Shown piece by piece: positions 13,481 through 13,526 of a DNA stretch of 13,526 nucleotides. How positions within the stretch are numbered: position 1 is the first letter of the stretch; the number at the start of each line of letters is the position of its first letter. The position numbers were made by a program, and so were the translations under genes. Below the pieces are notes generated by a model. It worked only from the letters and a program-made list of their open reading frames with translations. It made no database searches and was not told where the DNA came from. Source of the stretch: JBOGEB01 sp050743125. GTDB lineage: Bacteria > Actinomycetota > Nitriliruptoria > Euzebyales > Egibacteraceae. The stretch covers positions 1 through 13,526 of the forward strand of contig JBOGEB010000116.1 of assembly GCA_050743125.1 (NCBI GenBank), given 5' to 3'.

Positions 13481-13526
13481 GAAGACTTGCGCTCGGTCAG
13501 GTCGGTGGCGGGCTCTCGTCCTCGGG

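Overview
The window is very GC-rich DNA with short intergenic spaces, frequent GTG/TTG starts and G/C-dominated third codon positions. The gene content (a clpS gene with its DUF2017 neighbour, a short-form LeuA, likely leaderless starts) points to an actinobacterium (Actinomycetota). The sequence does not support a finer placement.

Layout, left to right. Positions 1-1814 (minus strand) hold a rhodanese-domain protein followed by a translationally coupled DEAD-box RNA helicase. The helicase appears to start at a CTG codon, and its C-terminal tail is built from a perfect 33-bp tandem repeat that runs off the left edge. Positions 1867-3480 (plus) hold a DUF885-family protein with a HExxPGH motif. 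Positions 3534-4323 (minus) hold a TetR-family regulator with a 16-bp palindromic operator candidate in its own promoter region, then the end of the next minus-strand block. Positions 4321-5360 (minus) hold clpS and a DUF2017 gene, separated by an unexplained 218-bp spacer rich in hairpins.

Positions 5361-6918 form a stretch with visibly lower GC and different codon choice. It has a 594-bp region without a convincing gene, an orphan sulfotransferase gene, and a perfect 46-bp palindrome. This looks like acquired DNA. Positions 6919-7976 hold a divergent pair: an ACT-domain protein (minus) and a LOG-like TIGR00725-type protein (plus).

Positions 7944-12188 hold a leucine biosynthesis operon. 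A promoter drives a 33-aa leader ORF with seven leucine codons in its last eleven, followed by mutually exclusive hairpins; then come leuA, a small uncharacterised ORF, leuC and leuD, and a hairpin that overlaps the leuD stop. The leader is the textbook arrangement for ribosome-mediated attenuation sensing leucine-tRNA charging. leuB is not in the window. The last part holds a class I SAM-dependent methyltransferase (plus) and, convergent with it, a broken C-terminal remnant of a FecCD-type ABC importer permease. The homology of that remnant ends exactly at a single diverged copy of the same GC-rich element that is tandemly repeated in the helicase tail at the other end of the window.

The observations most worth following are the leucine leader, the dispersed element that has become protein-coding sequence in the helicase, the CTG start, the small ORF inside the leu operon with its duplicated 5' segment, and the structured spacer between clpS and DUF2017. 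I found no CRISPR array, tRNA or rRNA gene, or intact transposase.
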